Source: JBAZDV01 sp041669745
GTDB taxonomy: Archaea > Thermoplasmatota > Thermoplasmata > Methanomassiliicoccales > Methanomethylophilaceae
Length of the DNA: 33,438 bases
Assembly: GCA_041669745.1 (NCBI GenBank)
Contig: JBAYAO010000007.1
Coordinates: 1-33,438 of the forward strand
Direction: 5' to 3'
A program made the translations under genes and the position numbers. The notes beneath the pieces were generated by a model that ran no database searches, was not told the DNA's origin, and was given only the letters and a program-made list of their open reading frames with translations. Below are positions 16,836 through 25,588 of the stretch, piece after piece (the stretch's first letter is position 1; every line of letters begins with the position of its first letter).

Positions 16836-18698
16836 TCAAATCGAACCTTTGACCAGATTGAACGATATGACGTAAACATCGTCCTCCAGTTTCGCGTTCA
16901 CGTCCAGTCCCGTACGGTAGAAGAGATTTAACATCCCGACATTCGTGGCAAGCACCTCTGCTGTGAACGTCTTGATGTTCCTTGCCTTACCGACATTGAT
17001 CAGCATGTTCACCATGTATGAACCGATGCCTTTTCCCTGCCAATCATCCTTCACGGCGAAGGACACCTCGGCACTGCTGTTTTTGGGGTCCCTGTCATAT
17101 CCGCAAATGGCTATCATCTCCATGACATCGTGTCTTTCTATGAAGACACCGAATGCCATCGTCAGATCGTAATCTATATTCACCTGGCTCATACGTTCCA
17201 ATCTTGGTTGGATCTGCCGTGTGGTCATGAATCTCTGCTGCAGTGTCTCTGACGAAAAAGAATAGAACAATTCCTTTACAAGATCCTCGTCCGTAGGTTT
17301 CAAAGGACGTATGAACATCTTTTGTCCATCGAATTCGTTGTAGAATTCGAATTCTTTCGGGTACGGTGCACCGAGATAGGAACGCTTGCTCTGATCTTCA
17401 GGGAGGTATCCCATTGCGACAGCGATATCCAACAGTTTCGCCCTGTGGTCCGGATGCGCAACATTGATCAACTCCAACGCCCGGGCTGCCAGGGTCTTCC
17501 CTCTGAGATGCGCTATCCCGTATTCCGTTACGACGTAGTGGATGTCTTCCCTGGTGGCTGCCACACCTGCCCCCTTGGGGATACTCGGAATTATCCTTGA
17601 GACACTCCCGTCCACGGTCGTGGACGGCATTACTATGATCGAACGTCCCCTGCCGATTATAGCACCTCTTATGAAATCGGGCATCCCTCCGGGATTCGGA
17701 ACATAATCCAACCCCGTTCTGTCCGAGAGCACCTGACCCGTAAGGTCCACGGTCGACGCAGTGTTGATTGCGATCATCTTGTTATTCTGGGCGATAATAA
17801 CGGGATTGTTTGTGTAATCCGAAGGATGAAACTCGATGGTCGGATTGTTGTTTACAAAATCGATTAGTCGCGATGAACCGATGACGAAAGACGTCACGAT
17901 CTTGTTCCTGTGAATTGTCTTTTTGCTGCCGTTAACAGCACCACATTCCACCAGGTCTATTAGTCCGTCGGAGAACATCTCCGTATGGACTCCTATATTC
18001 TTCTTGTCCTTGAGTTCACCCAGTACCGCATTTGGTATCTTGCCTATACCGATCTGTATGGTGGCGCCATCTGCAACCAACTTGGCCGCATTCACGGCGA
18101 TGGCATTGACCACCTCCGGACTAACGGCCTCGTCATCCATCTCATGACCGACTGGGTAGTCCACCTCGACCAAATAATTGATCTGTGAGACATGAATGAA
18201 GGAATCCCCGAGTGTTCTGGGCATCTGTCTGTTGACCTCTGCGATCACGACTTTGGCAGCTTCTACAGCGGCCTTCGTTATATCGACAGATGTACCTAAT
18301 GAACAGAAACCGTGAAGATCCGGAGGACAGACCTGTATGATCGCCACATCTACGTTTATTCTCCCGGACCTAAACATGTAGGGCAATTCCGAATTGTGAA
18401 TCGGAGTATAATCCGCATGACCGTTCATAACATCCCTTTCGATTTCGGAATCCATGTAGAATGAATTTATCCGGAATTTCTTTTGCACTTCATCATCTAC
18501 GAACGGCGAGGGCAGGAATGTGAACGGCGTAAGTATCTTGTTGTCGTGGGATGTCTCCTTCTTGAGGAGATTTTCTACGATATATCTCGGGCGACTGCAA
18601 CCTCCGCTGATGAATATCGTGTCACCAGGCTTGACGAACGACAACGCCTTCTTGGGCGTCGAAACTTTGTCTTCGTAATCGTCACGCCAGTATTTCAT
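16836..18698 (-). CDS. Acetyl-CoA hydrolase/CoA-transferase fused to a GNAT acetyltransferase
   Basis: A 620-residue fusion. Residues 1 to about 430 match the acetyl-CoA hydrolase/4-hydroxybutyrate CoA-transferase family. A QIGIGKIPNAVL loop precedes the probable catalytic Glu240 in GVHTEMFSDG, and a GIAHLRGK block follows. Residues about 455-620 form a GNAT N-acetyltransferase with the acetyl-CoA-binding QGKGIG loop near 554-559. The first domain would move CoA between acyl groups or hydrolyse acetyl-CoA; the second could acetylate a protein lysine. It is convergent with acs and follows the flavoprotein gene by 34 bases. The fusion type exists in bacteria; whether both halves are active here is unknown. 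Confidence 0.85.
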   Translation of the reverse strand: MKYWRDDYEDKVSTPKKALSFVKPGDTIFISGGCSRPRYIVENLLKKETSHDNKILTPFTFLPSPFVDDEVQKKFRINSFYMDSEIERDVMNGHADYTPIHNSELPYMFRSGRINVDVAIIQVCPPDLHGFCSLGTSVDITKAAVEAAKVVIAEVNRQMPRTLGDSFIHVSQINYLVEVDYPVGHEMDDEAVSPEVVNAIAVNAAKLVADGATIQIGIGKIPNAVLGELKDKKNIGVHTEMFSDGLIDLVECGAVNGSKKTIHRNKIVTSFVIGSSRLIDFVNNNPTIEFHPSDYTNNPVIIAQNNKMIAINTASTVDLTGQVLSDRTGLDYVPNPGGMPDFIRGAIIGRGRSIIVMPSTTVDGSVSRIIPSIPKGAGVAATREDIHYVVTEYGIAHLRGKTLAARALELINVAHPDHRAKLLDIAVAMGYLPEDQSKRSYLGAPYPKEFEFYNEFDGQKMFIRPLKPTDEDLVKELFYSFSSETLQQRFMTTRQIQPRLERMSQVNIDYDLTMAFGVFIERHDVMEMIAICGYDRDPKNSSAEVSFAVKDDWQGKGIGSYMVNMLINVGKARNIKTFTAEVLATNVGMLNLFYRTGLDVNAKLEDDVYVISFNLVKGSI

Positions 18699-18732
18699 CC
18701 CAAACCCACCGGTTTGTTATCAGACTATCTGT

Positions 18733-19323
18733 TTATAAAAGCTCTTTGTTGGCGTGAAACCGTTGGACAGAATGAGCGATATTCCTGCCCAACTCCTTCA
18801 GGGCCTTCATCCCCTTCGCATCTTTTTCATAATCCATAGGATTCCCTCCGTTTATGATGGACAATGGCGTAGATCCCACAACGACCATCTGATTTACTAA
18901 CAACCAGTTCACAAGTTCGGAATATACCATGCTTCCGCCGTCGCGTTCCTGGACCACCACTGCCGCGCCGACCTTTCCTTTCAGAAGATTTCCACCTGTT
19001 GTGGCACACAGTCCTGCCCTCTCAAGGAACATCTTCAGCTGCGCAGTGCACGAACCGTAATACGTGGGTGATGCAAGGATTATTCCGTCGGCGCGACGCA
19101 TCTTATCCAAATAACCATTCGCACCATCATCCTCGTTGATGCATCTTCCGTCACCTCGAACCTCACAAGAATTGCAATGATTGCATGGGTTCATATGATC
19201 CTCATACACCTGGATATATTCGGTTTCGATGCCTTCTTTCTCCAGCTCATCCAGAACGATGTTCAAACAATTCGATGTGTTCCCTATGAGACGGGGACTC
19301 CCGTTGAACGCAACAACCTTCAT
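18733..19323 (-). CDS. Iron-sulfur flavoprotein (Isf family)
   Basis: A 196-residue protein from the ATG at 19321-19323. It opens with a flavodoxin-like FMN loop (NGSPRLIGNTSN, residues 7-18). The compact cluster motif C47-x2-C50-x2-C53-x7-C61 is the Isf-type [4Fe-4S] pattern, and SPTYYG is typical of the NADPH-dependent FMN reductase fold. Isf proteins carry electrons, often from ferredoxin, and have been tied to oxygen or peroxide detoxification in methanogens. The open frame extends 14 codons further upstream, but a minus-strand TTTAAAAT box about 23 nt before this ATG fits a leaderless transcript. Confidence 0.82.
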   Translation of the reverse strand: MKVVAFNGSPRLIGNTSNCLNIVLDELEKEGIETEYIQVYEDHMNPCNHCNSCEVRGDGRCINEDDGANGYLDKMRRADGIILASPTYYGSCTAQLKMFLERAGLCATTGGNLLKGKVGAAVVVQERDGGSMVYSELVNWLLVNQMVVVGSTPLSIINGGNPMDYEKDAKGMKALKELGRNIAHSVQRFHANKELL

Positions 19324-19344
19324 CGACCCTATATATGCGGAACC

Positions 19345-19354
19345 TGATTTTAAA
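19345..19354 (-). promoter_or_regulatory. Putative promoter of the flavoprotein gene
   Basis: Minus-strand GTTTAAAATC lies about 23 nt before the ATG at 19323, the usual TATA distance for a leaderless mRNA. The flavoprotein could therefore be transcribed apart from the upstream regulator gene. Confidence 0.4.
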
Positions 19355-19361
19355 CAAATGG

Positions 19362-20369
19362 TCACTCAGCCATCATAGCATTGATCGCAAGCTCTGATAT
19401 GTCTATGGAATACTCACATATCCTTCTCATGCTGGAAACCACCATATTTATCGGAACGATCTTTTCCGCCGACATACCGACCGCATATCTGTTCATCTGT
19501 CTGCAAAGGTCTACCACCTTGAGCGTTTCTTCGATACAGTCATTGGCATCGTCGAGGTCCTTCTTGATAAACGTATCCAACGCTCTGCCGTAGAGTTTCG
19601 TTATTCTGTCACCGAGGGTCAGCATCTCGGTTCTCATGGAATTGTCGAAATCTCCTTTTTCCATTATAAAACTGCAATTCTTTGCCAGTGTAACGGCATG
19701 GTCCCCTATCCTCTCGATTATCCTTGCGATAGTGTAGAAACCTGTTACCTCTGCGGATGTGTGGCACATACGCTTTGCCACCGAGACGTCCTGATTGAAC
19801 ATGTTAGTCTGTCTGGTTACGAGCCATTCCAAACGATCGACCTCTCTGTCCCTTTCCACCACAGCCTTTGCTCTTGCAACATCGCCCGCCTTTATCGAAC
19901 CGAAGGTTTCAGTGAGCATGTTCTTCACAAGGACCTTCATCCTCTCAATCCCTCTGGTCAATCTCATTTCGGATGGATCCACCAGATCTCTCACTACGAT
20001 GGTACTTTCGTCTTCTTCCAATATCTCCAGGCCTATCGCGGTCTGTACAAAATTCCTCACCGTATCCGTTACCGGACTCGAGAATTTCTCTGATGAGTAT
20101 ATTTTGACCGTGCTGTATCCTGCCATATACGCTCCGACAAGTATACGAAAAAGAAAATCACGGTCTGAGATTTCATCCACGCATATCTTTTTTTCAGAGC
20201 GCACATCCGATACGACAGAATTCGCAGATGTTATCAACAGACTCCCATCTTTTTGTGTTTGGATATCGACCGAATCGTTTTTTTTCAAACCTGTTTTCAA
20301 AATCCAATCCTTTGGCAACGTCACGATGTACGACGATCCGCCGGTTTGTTGAATCTTTCGAATATCCAT
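19362..20369 (-). CDS. PhoU-domain regulator with N-terminal AbrB/SpoVT DNA-binding domain
   Basis: A 335-residue protein. Residues about 3-50 (IQQTGGSSYIVTLPKDW, then LKKNDSV) are a swapped-hairpin AbrB/SpoVT DNA-binding domain. Residues about 110-330 contain two PhoU-type helical repeats with ERIGDHAV and a later related block. This architecture is known in archaea and is predicted to sense phosphate status and control transcription, as no PhoB/PhoR pair is present here. It is divergent from the pst operon across a 135-base gap full of palindromes. It may repress both directions; that is inference. Confidence 0.85.
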   Translation of the reverse strand: MDIRKIQQTGGSSYIVTLPKDWILKTGLKKNDSVDIQTQKDGSLLITSANSVVSDVRSEKKICVDEISDRDFLFRILVGAYMAGYSTVKIYSSEKFSSPVTDTVRNFVQTAIGLEILEEDESTIVVRDLVDPSEMRLTRGIERMKVLVKNMLTETFGSIKAGDVARAKAVVERDREVDRLEWLVTRQTNMFNQDVSVAKRMCHTSAEVTGFYTIARIIERIGDHAVTLAKNCSFIMEKGDFDNSMRTEMLTLGDRITKLYGRALDTFIKKDLDDANDCIEETLKVVDLCRQMNRYAVGMSAEKIVPINMVVSSMRRICEYSIDISELAINAMMAE

Positions 20370-20411
20370 ATATGGTAATCTTCTTACAAGCTAAATAATT
20401 ATGTATTTTGA

Positions 20412-20425
20412 ATATAGTTCTATAT
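20412..20425. promoter_or_regulatory. Palindrome 1 in the phoU-like/pst gap
   Basis: ATATAGTTCTATAT has perfect 6-base arms and a 2-base spacer. Its centre lies 20 bases from that of palindrome 2, about two helical turns, so the two could be bound together. Confidence 0.5.
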
Positions 20426-20430
20426 AATCA

Positions 20431-20446
20431 ATATAGTTGACTATAT
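20431..20446. promoter_or_regulatory. Palindrome 2 in the phoU-like/pst gap
   Basis: ATATAGTTGACTATAT has perfect 7-base arms around TG and shares the ATATAGT half-site with palindrome 1. It overlaps a possible TATA box for pstS. Confidence 0.5.
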
Positions 20447-20452
20447 ATTATG

Positions 20453-20478
20453 TCGATAATCTATATATTCATTATCGA
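20453..20478. promoter_or_regulatory. Inverted repeat enclosing a TATA-like sequence before pstS
   Basis: TCGATAAT (20453-20460) and ATTATCGA (20471-20478) are perfect 8-base arms around CTATATATTC, itself a good TATA box about 40 nt before the pstS start. Binding across both arms would cover the core promoter. Confidence 0.5.
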
Positions 20479-20504
20479 AAATCTCTTTCGCAAGGTGTTA
20501 AACT

Positions 20505-21347
20505 TTGAACGAAAGAAGGAAAATGATCGCAGCTGTTCTGTTGACCGCTGTTGTCTGTATTGCGGGAACTTATACCCTTACGGCCAACAACGAAAACTCC
20601 GGAAACAGCGACCTGACAGTGACTGGCTCCACAACAATACAGCCAGTGATGAGCTTATTCCAGGAAGAATTTGAAAAATATGCAAGCGTCACGATGAATG
20701 TTACGGGCGGCGGTTCTGGCGCAGGTGCAACCGCAGCGATTAACGGTACAGCCAACATAGGTATGCTTTCCAGGGATCTCAAGGCTTCCGAGATATCAAG
20801 CGGTCTTGTATCTCACGTAATAGCGATGGACGGCGTTGTGGTAATCGTCAGTTCGAATGTAGGGGTCACGGATCTGACATTGGAACAATTGGAGCAGATA
20901 TATGACGGGGAGATAACCAACTGGGAAGATGTTGGTGGAATAGATCTCACCATAGCCGTTATCGCAAGAGAAGAAGGTTCAGGAACACGTGATTGCTTTG
21001 ATACGGCAATGAAAACCGTTGACAGCTCATTCGAGATGAAGGATGATGTGGCCACGTATAATTCGACCGGCGGTGTGACCTCTGCGGTCAATTCGACTCC
21101 GGGATCGATCGGATACGTCAACCTCAATGCCGCTGAAAACCTTTCCAGTAACACCAGGGCCATCAGCGTGAACGGAGTAACGGCAACCTCGGGCACCGTC
21201 ATCGACGGTTCATACGAGATCTCCCGAAATCTCATCCTTGCCACCAAGGGAGAAGCAACAGGAATGACCGCTTTCTTCCTAAACTGGGTCCTCAGTGAGG
21301 AAGGCCAGGATATTATTGAAAAGGCGGGTTTCGTAAGAATCGCATGA
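20505..21347 (+). CDS. pstS: Phosphate ABC transporter substrate-binding protein
   Basis: A 280-residue PstS-like protein. It has a basic n-region and hydrophobic segment (about 7-27) acting as signal or anchor, without a convincing lipobox. The phosphate-binding stretches TVTGSTTIQP, GGGSGAG, SRDLKASE, REEGSGTRD and the STPGSIGYVN block are all present. It binds phosphate outside the membrane and hands it to the permease. I favour a TTG start at 20505, because AAGGTG lies 7 nt upstream and the basic n-region is then included. An ATG at 20523 is the alternative. It is the first gene of pstS-pstCA-pstB-phoU. Confidence 0.9.
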   Translation: MNERRKMIAAVLLTAVVCIAGTYTLTANNENSGNSDLTVTGSTTIQPVMSLFQEEFEKYASVTMNVTGGGSGAGATAAINGTANIGMLSRDLKASEISSGLVSHVIAMDGVVVIVSSNVGVTDLTLEQLEQIYDGEITNWEDVGGIDLTIAVIAREEGSGTRDCFDTAMKTVDSSFEMKDDVATYNSTGGVTSAVNSTPGSIGYVNLNAAENLSSNTRAISVNGVTATSGTVIDGSYEISRNLILATKGEATGMTAFFLNWVLSEEGQDIIEKAGFVRIA

Positions 21348-21360
21348 TAAGGTGAGAAAC

Positions 21361-23325
21361 ATGTTTACAGATCAGAACGGTTTCATGAAAAAATCGAAAA
21401 AAATAAACGATGATGCAATCATGAGATACGTTCTCATGGGGGTCGCTTCCGTGACCGTTCTGATCATGGTTTTTATCATACTTTTCATAATGAGCAACAG
21501 CATAGACGCAGTGAAAAATATCGGAATTTTGGAGTTCCTTACAGGAGATACCTGGAAACCCTCGGCCGACAAATACGGCGCGTTACCTCTGATAAGCGGT
21601 ACGATACTTGTTACAGTCGGAGCGATACTTTTTGCATTGCCGATCGGATTGGCCTCTGCCGTTTTTATCTCTGAGGTTGCACCTCAGAAGGCAAAAAATA
21701 TTCTAAAACCGGTCAGCGAGATATTTGCAGGGATCCCGTCCGTGGTCTATGGTTTCTTCGGACTCATTGTCCTCGTACCTTTCCTGAGAGAGCTGTTCCC
21801 GGATCATTTGCTGTACGGATCGTCCTGGTTGGCAGGTTCTATCCTTTTGGGAATAATGGCCCTGCCAACAATCATATCTGTCTCCGAAGATGCTCTTAGG
21901 TCCGTACCTGATTCTTTCAGAGAAGCTTCCGTCGCCATCGGTGCAACTCACTGGGAAACCACCAGAAAGATCGTGGTGCCGGCCGCAATATCTGGTATTT
22001 CGGCCGCAGCTATTCTCGGTATAGGAAGAGCCATAGGTGAAACAATGGCTGTTATGATGGTCACCGGTAATTCTCCTTTGATACCGGAACCATTATGGAA
22101 TATATTTGACATGGTAAGAACAATGACCGCAACACTGGCACTTGAAATGCCTGAGGTTGTTACAGGAAGCACACACTACTCCGCACTGTTTCTTTTAGCA
22201 TTGATTTTGATGGTCATGGTGTTGATAATAAACTATTTTGCAAAAGTGATCGTGAAAAGGACGAAGAGAAAATTTGGCGAATCGACCTCGTTCAATGAAG
22301 GCTTCATATCTAAACACATCTCTGCAGGCCGCATATCCTCGATAAAGAGATCTGCATGGCTCACACTGCTGTTCATTCTATCCATGATGATCGTATCATT
22401 GTTCACGAATCTTATACTGTCAGTCATAGTATCGAGTATTTTGACTATACTGACTCTCATCATCGGCAAATTCTCGATAAAGGTCAGACCTGCCGACAGA
22501 CAGAAGATTGCGCATGCTGCACTCTTTGCAATAATGGCATTCGTGTGTGTCGTTCTGTTCATCATCATCGGAGACATCGTAGTAAAGGGACTTCCTGCAT
22601 TGAGCCTTGACTTCATCACCGATTATCCCAGCAATGAAGGCAGAAGCGGAGGCATATACCCCGCGGTCATAGGTACGATCAAACTTATCGTCGGAACCTT
22701 GATCATCGCCTTACCTCTCGGTGTCATATCTGGCATATACCTTTCGGAGTACGCCGGGGACACAAGATTGACAAGAATCATAAGGAATGCCATAGACACG
22801 CTGAACGGAACGCCTTCAGTAGTTTTCGGATTGTTCGGAATGGCGGCACTGGTGATCTTTCTCGGATTGGGACACTCGCTTATTGCCGGATGCATAACAC
22901 TTGCTGTGATGGTGCTGCCTGTCATAATCAGAACAACAGAAGAATCAATATCCGCGGTTCCGAAAGACCTCAGGGAAGCATCTCTGGCTATGGGTGCCAC
23001 TAAGTGGGAGACGACCATGAAGATCGTTCTTCCTGCTGCACTCAGCGGAATACTGACCGGAGTGATACTCAGCTTAGGACGCGCGGCTGGTGAAACCGCA
23101 CCGATCATGTTCACTGCAACGGTGGTTTTCCAGAGTTCGATACCATCGTCCATATTCGATCCTGTGATGGCTTTGCCGTATCATCTCTACTATCTGGCCG
23201 CCGAGGTTCCGGGATCGACGACAAATCAATACGGAACCGCACTTGTGCTTTTGATCATGGTCCTATCCATGTTCATGCTGGCTTCGGTAATAAGGCATCA
23301 CAATAACAAAAACATCAAATGGTGA
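21361..23325 (+). CDS. pstCA: Fused phosphate ABC transporter permease PstC-PstA
   Basis: A 654-residue membrane protein joining two permeases that are normally separate. Residues about 1-305 resemble PstC, with its EAA-type loop at REASVAIGATHWETTRKIVVPAA. Residues about 390-654 resemble PstA, with REASLAMGATKWETTMKIVLPAA. Between them lies a linker with two extra hydrophobic segments. The frame is open throughout, with no sign of a missed stop. AAGGTGAG at 21349-21356 favours the ATG at 21361 over an in-frame GTG at 21352. Both halves of the inner-membrane channel would then be made in one chain at 1:1. Confidence 0.9.
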   Translation: MFTDQNGFMKKSKKINDDAIMRYVLMGVASVTVLIMVFIILFIMSNSIDAVKNIGILEFLTGDTWKPSADKYGALPLISGTILVTVGAILFALPIGLASAVFISEVAPQKAKNILKPVSEIFAGIPSVVYGFFGLIVLVPFLRELFPDHLLYGSSWLAGSILLGIMALPTIISVSEDALRSVPDSFREASVAIGATHWETTRKIVVPAAISGISAAAILGIGRAIGETMAVMMVTGNSPLIPEPLWNIFDMVRTMTATLALEMPEVVTGSTHYSALFLLALILMVMVLIINYFAKVIVKRTKRKFGESTSFNEGFISKHISAGRISSIKRSAWLTLLFILSMMIVSLFTNLILSVIVSSILTILTLIIGKFSIKVRPADRQKIAHAALFAIMAFVCVVLFIIIGDIVVKGLPALSLDFITDYPSNEGRSGGIYPAVIGTIKLIVGTLIIALPLGVISGIYLSEYAGDTRLTRIIRNAIDTLNGTPSVVFGLFGMAALVIFLGLGHSLIAGCITLAVMVLPVIIRTTEESISAVPKDLREASLAMGATKWETTMKIVLPAALSGILTGVILSLGRAAGETAPIMFTATVVFQSSIPSSIFDPVMALPYHLYYLAAEVPGSTTNQYGTALVLLIMVLSMFMLASVIRHHNNKNIKW

Positions 23326-23329
23326 CAGA

Positions 23330-24088
23330 ATGAACGATAACATAATCGAAATAAATACCTTGAACCTCTGGTATGGTGAGAATCGGGCCCTGACAGATGT
23401 TTCGCTGCCCGTCAGAAAAAATAAGATCACAGCGCTCATCGGGCCCTCTGGGTGCGGTAAATCCACTCTTCTCAGAAGCATTAACAGAATGAACGATCTG
23501 ATCCTCAAATGCAAGATCGAGGGGGAGATCATGTATCATGGACAGAACATCTACGACCCCAGCATAGATGTAAATTCACTGAGAAAGAGAATAGGCATGA
23601 TATTTCAGAAACCCAACCCCTTCCCGATGTCCATACGCGACAACATAACGTACGGGCCCAAAATCCATGGCATAACCGATGAAAAAGAACTGGATGAGAT
23701 CGTTGAACGATCTTTGATGCAGGCTGCGCTCTGGAATGAGGTAAGCGATAGGCTGAATCAGTCGGCATTGGCACTGTCCGGCGGACAACAACAGAGACTG
23801 TGCATCGCGAGAGCATTGTCGGTGTCTCCAGAGGTTATTCTGATGGATGAGCCCACATCGGCATTGGATCCTCTTGCGACATCGAAGATCGAGGATCTCG
23901 CATGCGAACTTGAGAAGGAGTATACCGTCATCATCGTCACCCACAACATGCAGCAGGCCTCCCGCATCAGCGATTATACAGGATTCATGTATATCGGCAA
24001 GATGATCGAATTCGGCGATACTGAGTCGATATTCAACAGACCGACGGAAAATCTGACAGAGAGATACATCACAGGAAGGTTTGGATGA
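23330..24088 (+). CDS. pstB: Phosphate ABC transporter ATP-binding protein
   Basis: A 252-residue ATPase of family length. Walker A GPSGCGKS is at 38-45, the PstB-typical FQKPNPFPMS Q-loop follows, then the signature LSGGQQQRLCIARAL, Walker B VILMDEPTSALDP and the H-loop VTHNMQQA. It powers the PstCA channel from the cytoplasmic side. It follows pstCA by four bases and overlaps or abuts phoU. Confidence 0.95.
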   Translation: MNDNIIEINTLNLWYGENRALTDVSLPVRKNKITALIGPSGCGKSTLLRSINRMNDLILKCKIEGEIMYHGQNIYDPSIDVNSLRKRIGMIFQKPNPFPMSIRDNITYGPKIHGITDEKELDEIVERSLMQAALWNEVSDRLNQSALALSGGQQQRLCIARALSVSPEVILMDEPTSALDPLATSKIEDLACELEKEYTVIIVTHNMQQASRISDYTGFMYIGKMIEFGDTESIFNRPTENLTERYITGRFG

Positions 24089-24092
24089 TACC

Positions 24093-24740
24093 ATGAAGAA
24101 ATTCGAAGATGAAATGGATGCTCTTATAGAAGACACTCTGGAAATGGGCGAGCTTACATCAATGATGATCGAGAACTCGGTCAAGGCATTGAGCAAAGGA
24201 GATACGGAACTTGCCGAAGACACAAGCAACAAATACAGAAGGATCACACAGTTGGATTCCTCGATCGAGAACGACGCATTGAGAATCCTTATGCTGTACC
24301 AACCGATGTCATCGGATATGAGGGTCGTGGCGACGATACTCAAGATCATCACCTATCTGGAGAGGATCGGAAAATATAGCAAGAACATCGCCAAGGCTGC
24401 GATATTCCTCAGTACCAACCCTTCCGTCTGTTCGATGGACGGAATACCGGCAATGGGCGAGATTGCAGTGAAAATGGTCAGAGATGCCGTACTTGCATTC
24501 AAGAACAGAGATATTTCGGATCTGCATGATTACAGCGAAAGGGATACCTATCTCGACAGCATGAGAAAGGAGGTCCTGAGGGAGAACATGATCCATATCC
24601 ACGAGGATCCGAGCAGCGTAGACGCGTGCATCTACTACATTTCCGTATCGAGATATATCGAAAGGGTAGGCGATCACTCATGTAAAATCGCCGAAAAGGT
24701 AACGTACATGGTGACCGGAAAACATGTCGAGATAGATTGA
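24093..24740 (+). CDS. phoU: Phosphate uptake regulator PhoU
   Basis: A 215-residue all-helical protein with two PhoU repeats (about 10-100 and 110-205), each with the E-x-x-x-D metal-binding pattern seen in ERIGKYSK and ERVGDHSCK. Classical PhoU restrains the Pst transporter and conveys phosphate sufficiency. This is a second PhoU-type protein besides the AbrB-linked one upstream. The start could be the TTG at 24081, four codons earlier and overlapping pstB. The ATG at 24093 is chosen because GGATGAT upstream resembles a Shine-Dalgarno. Confidence 0.9.
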   Translation: MKKFEDEMDALIEDTLEMGELTSMMIENSVKALSKGDTELAEDTSNKYRRITQLDSSIENDALRILMLYQPMSSDMRVVATILKIITYLERIGKYSKNIAKAAIFLSTNPSVCSMDGIPAMGEIAVKMVRDAVLAFKNRDISDLHDYSERDTYLDSMRKEVLRENMIHIHEDPSSVDACIYYISVSRYIERVGDHSCKIAEKVTYMVTGKHVEID

Positions 24741-24780
24741 GGCACACTTTATATCTTATTCGTTCAAACTCCGTTGATAA

Positions 24781-24798
24781 ACTTCACAATAGTGAAGT
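24781..24798. promoter_or_regulatory. Perfect inverted repeat upstream of sufC
   Basis: ACTTCAC (24781-24787) and GTGAAGT (24792-24798) flank AATA. The repeat sits 47-64 nt before the sufC start, between two TATA-like stretches (TTTATATC near 24748, CTTTTTAAC near 24803). It looks like an operator and could be the target of the winged-helix protein encoded after sufB. Confidence 0.5.
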
Positions 24799-24844
24799 AA
24801 TCTTTTTAACTGTAGAAGATGTGATACGGAGTGTTGGTGCGTAA

Positions 24845-25588
24845 ATGCTAGAAATCAAAAACCTGCACGTGGAGGCCGGTGACAGAGAGATCCTCAAAGG
24901 TGTGAATCTCAAGGTTGAAGAAGGCGAAACCTGCGTTCTCTTCGGACCTAACGGCTCCGGTAAGTCTACATTATTGGCATCTATAATGGGATATGGATAC
25001 TGCAAAATCACTGAAGGTCAGATAATATTCAGAAATGTTGACATCACAAAGATGTCCGTCGATGAACGTGCGAAACTAGGCATCGGGATGATGATGCAAA
25101 GACCTCCAAATGTCGTCGGCGTTAAACTTGGAACCCTTGTGAAAGCTGCCGCACAGGGAGACACATGCGTATTGGACAAATCCGATGAATTCAAAATGGA
25201 TAATTTTCTCCAGAGGGACGTGAACGTCGGGTTTTCCGGCGGAGAGATCAAGAGGTCCGAACTATTGCAACTTACCGCGCAGAAACCATCCTTTGTATTG
25301 CTGGACGAGCCTGAATCAGGGGTGGACCTGGAAAGTATTGACCTCATAGGTAAGAAAGTTCACGACCTGCTGTATACGAACAAGTGTAAAAGTCCTGAAC
25401 GTAAAGGGAGTGTTTCATCATTGGTGATCACACACACGGGTCAGATCCTCGACTACATAGGGGCTGACAAGGCATACGTGATGGGAAATGGGGTTATACG
25501 CTGCAGCGGCCGTCCCATGGACATCCTGAAGGATATCAGGGAGAGAGGATACGGGAAGTGTGACTCATGCAAACTGGTAGAGATGTGA
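24845..25588 (+). CDS. sufC: Fe-S cluster assembly ATPase SufC
   Basis: A 247-residue ABC ATPase with Walker A GPNGSGKS (34-41), the SufC-type Q-loop MMQRPP, signature FSGGEIKRSELLQL, Walker B FVLLDEPESGVD and the H-loop ITHTG. SufC drives the SufB scaffold that builds Fe-S clusters. Two-gene SufC-SufB is considered the ancestral archaeal form. A C-terminal CDSC motif, two cysteines spaced as in metal sites, is unusual for SufC. The gene overlaps sufB by 22 bases if sufB starts at 25567. Confidence 0.92.
   Translation: MLEIKNLHVEAGDREILKGVNLKVEEGETCVLFGPNGSGKSTLLASIMGYGYCKITEGQIIFRNVDITKMSVDERAKLGIGMMMQRPPNVVGVKLGTLVKAAAQGDTCVLDKSDEFKMDNFLQRDVNVGFSGGEIKRSELLQLTAQKPSFVLLDEPESGVDLESIDLIGKKVHDLLYTNKCKSPERKGSVSSLVITHTGQILDYIGADKAYVMGNGVIRCSGRPMDILKDIRERGYGKCDSCKLVEM

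Noticed and set aside
22300..22560. Possible separate pstA start within the fused permease
   Set aside because: No stop codon or frame break separates the halves, and no clear ribosome-binding sequence was noticed in the linker.
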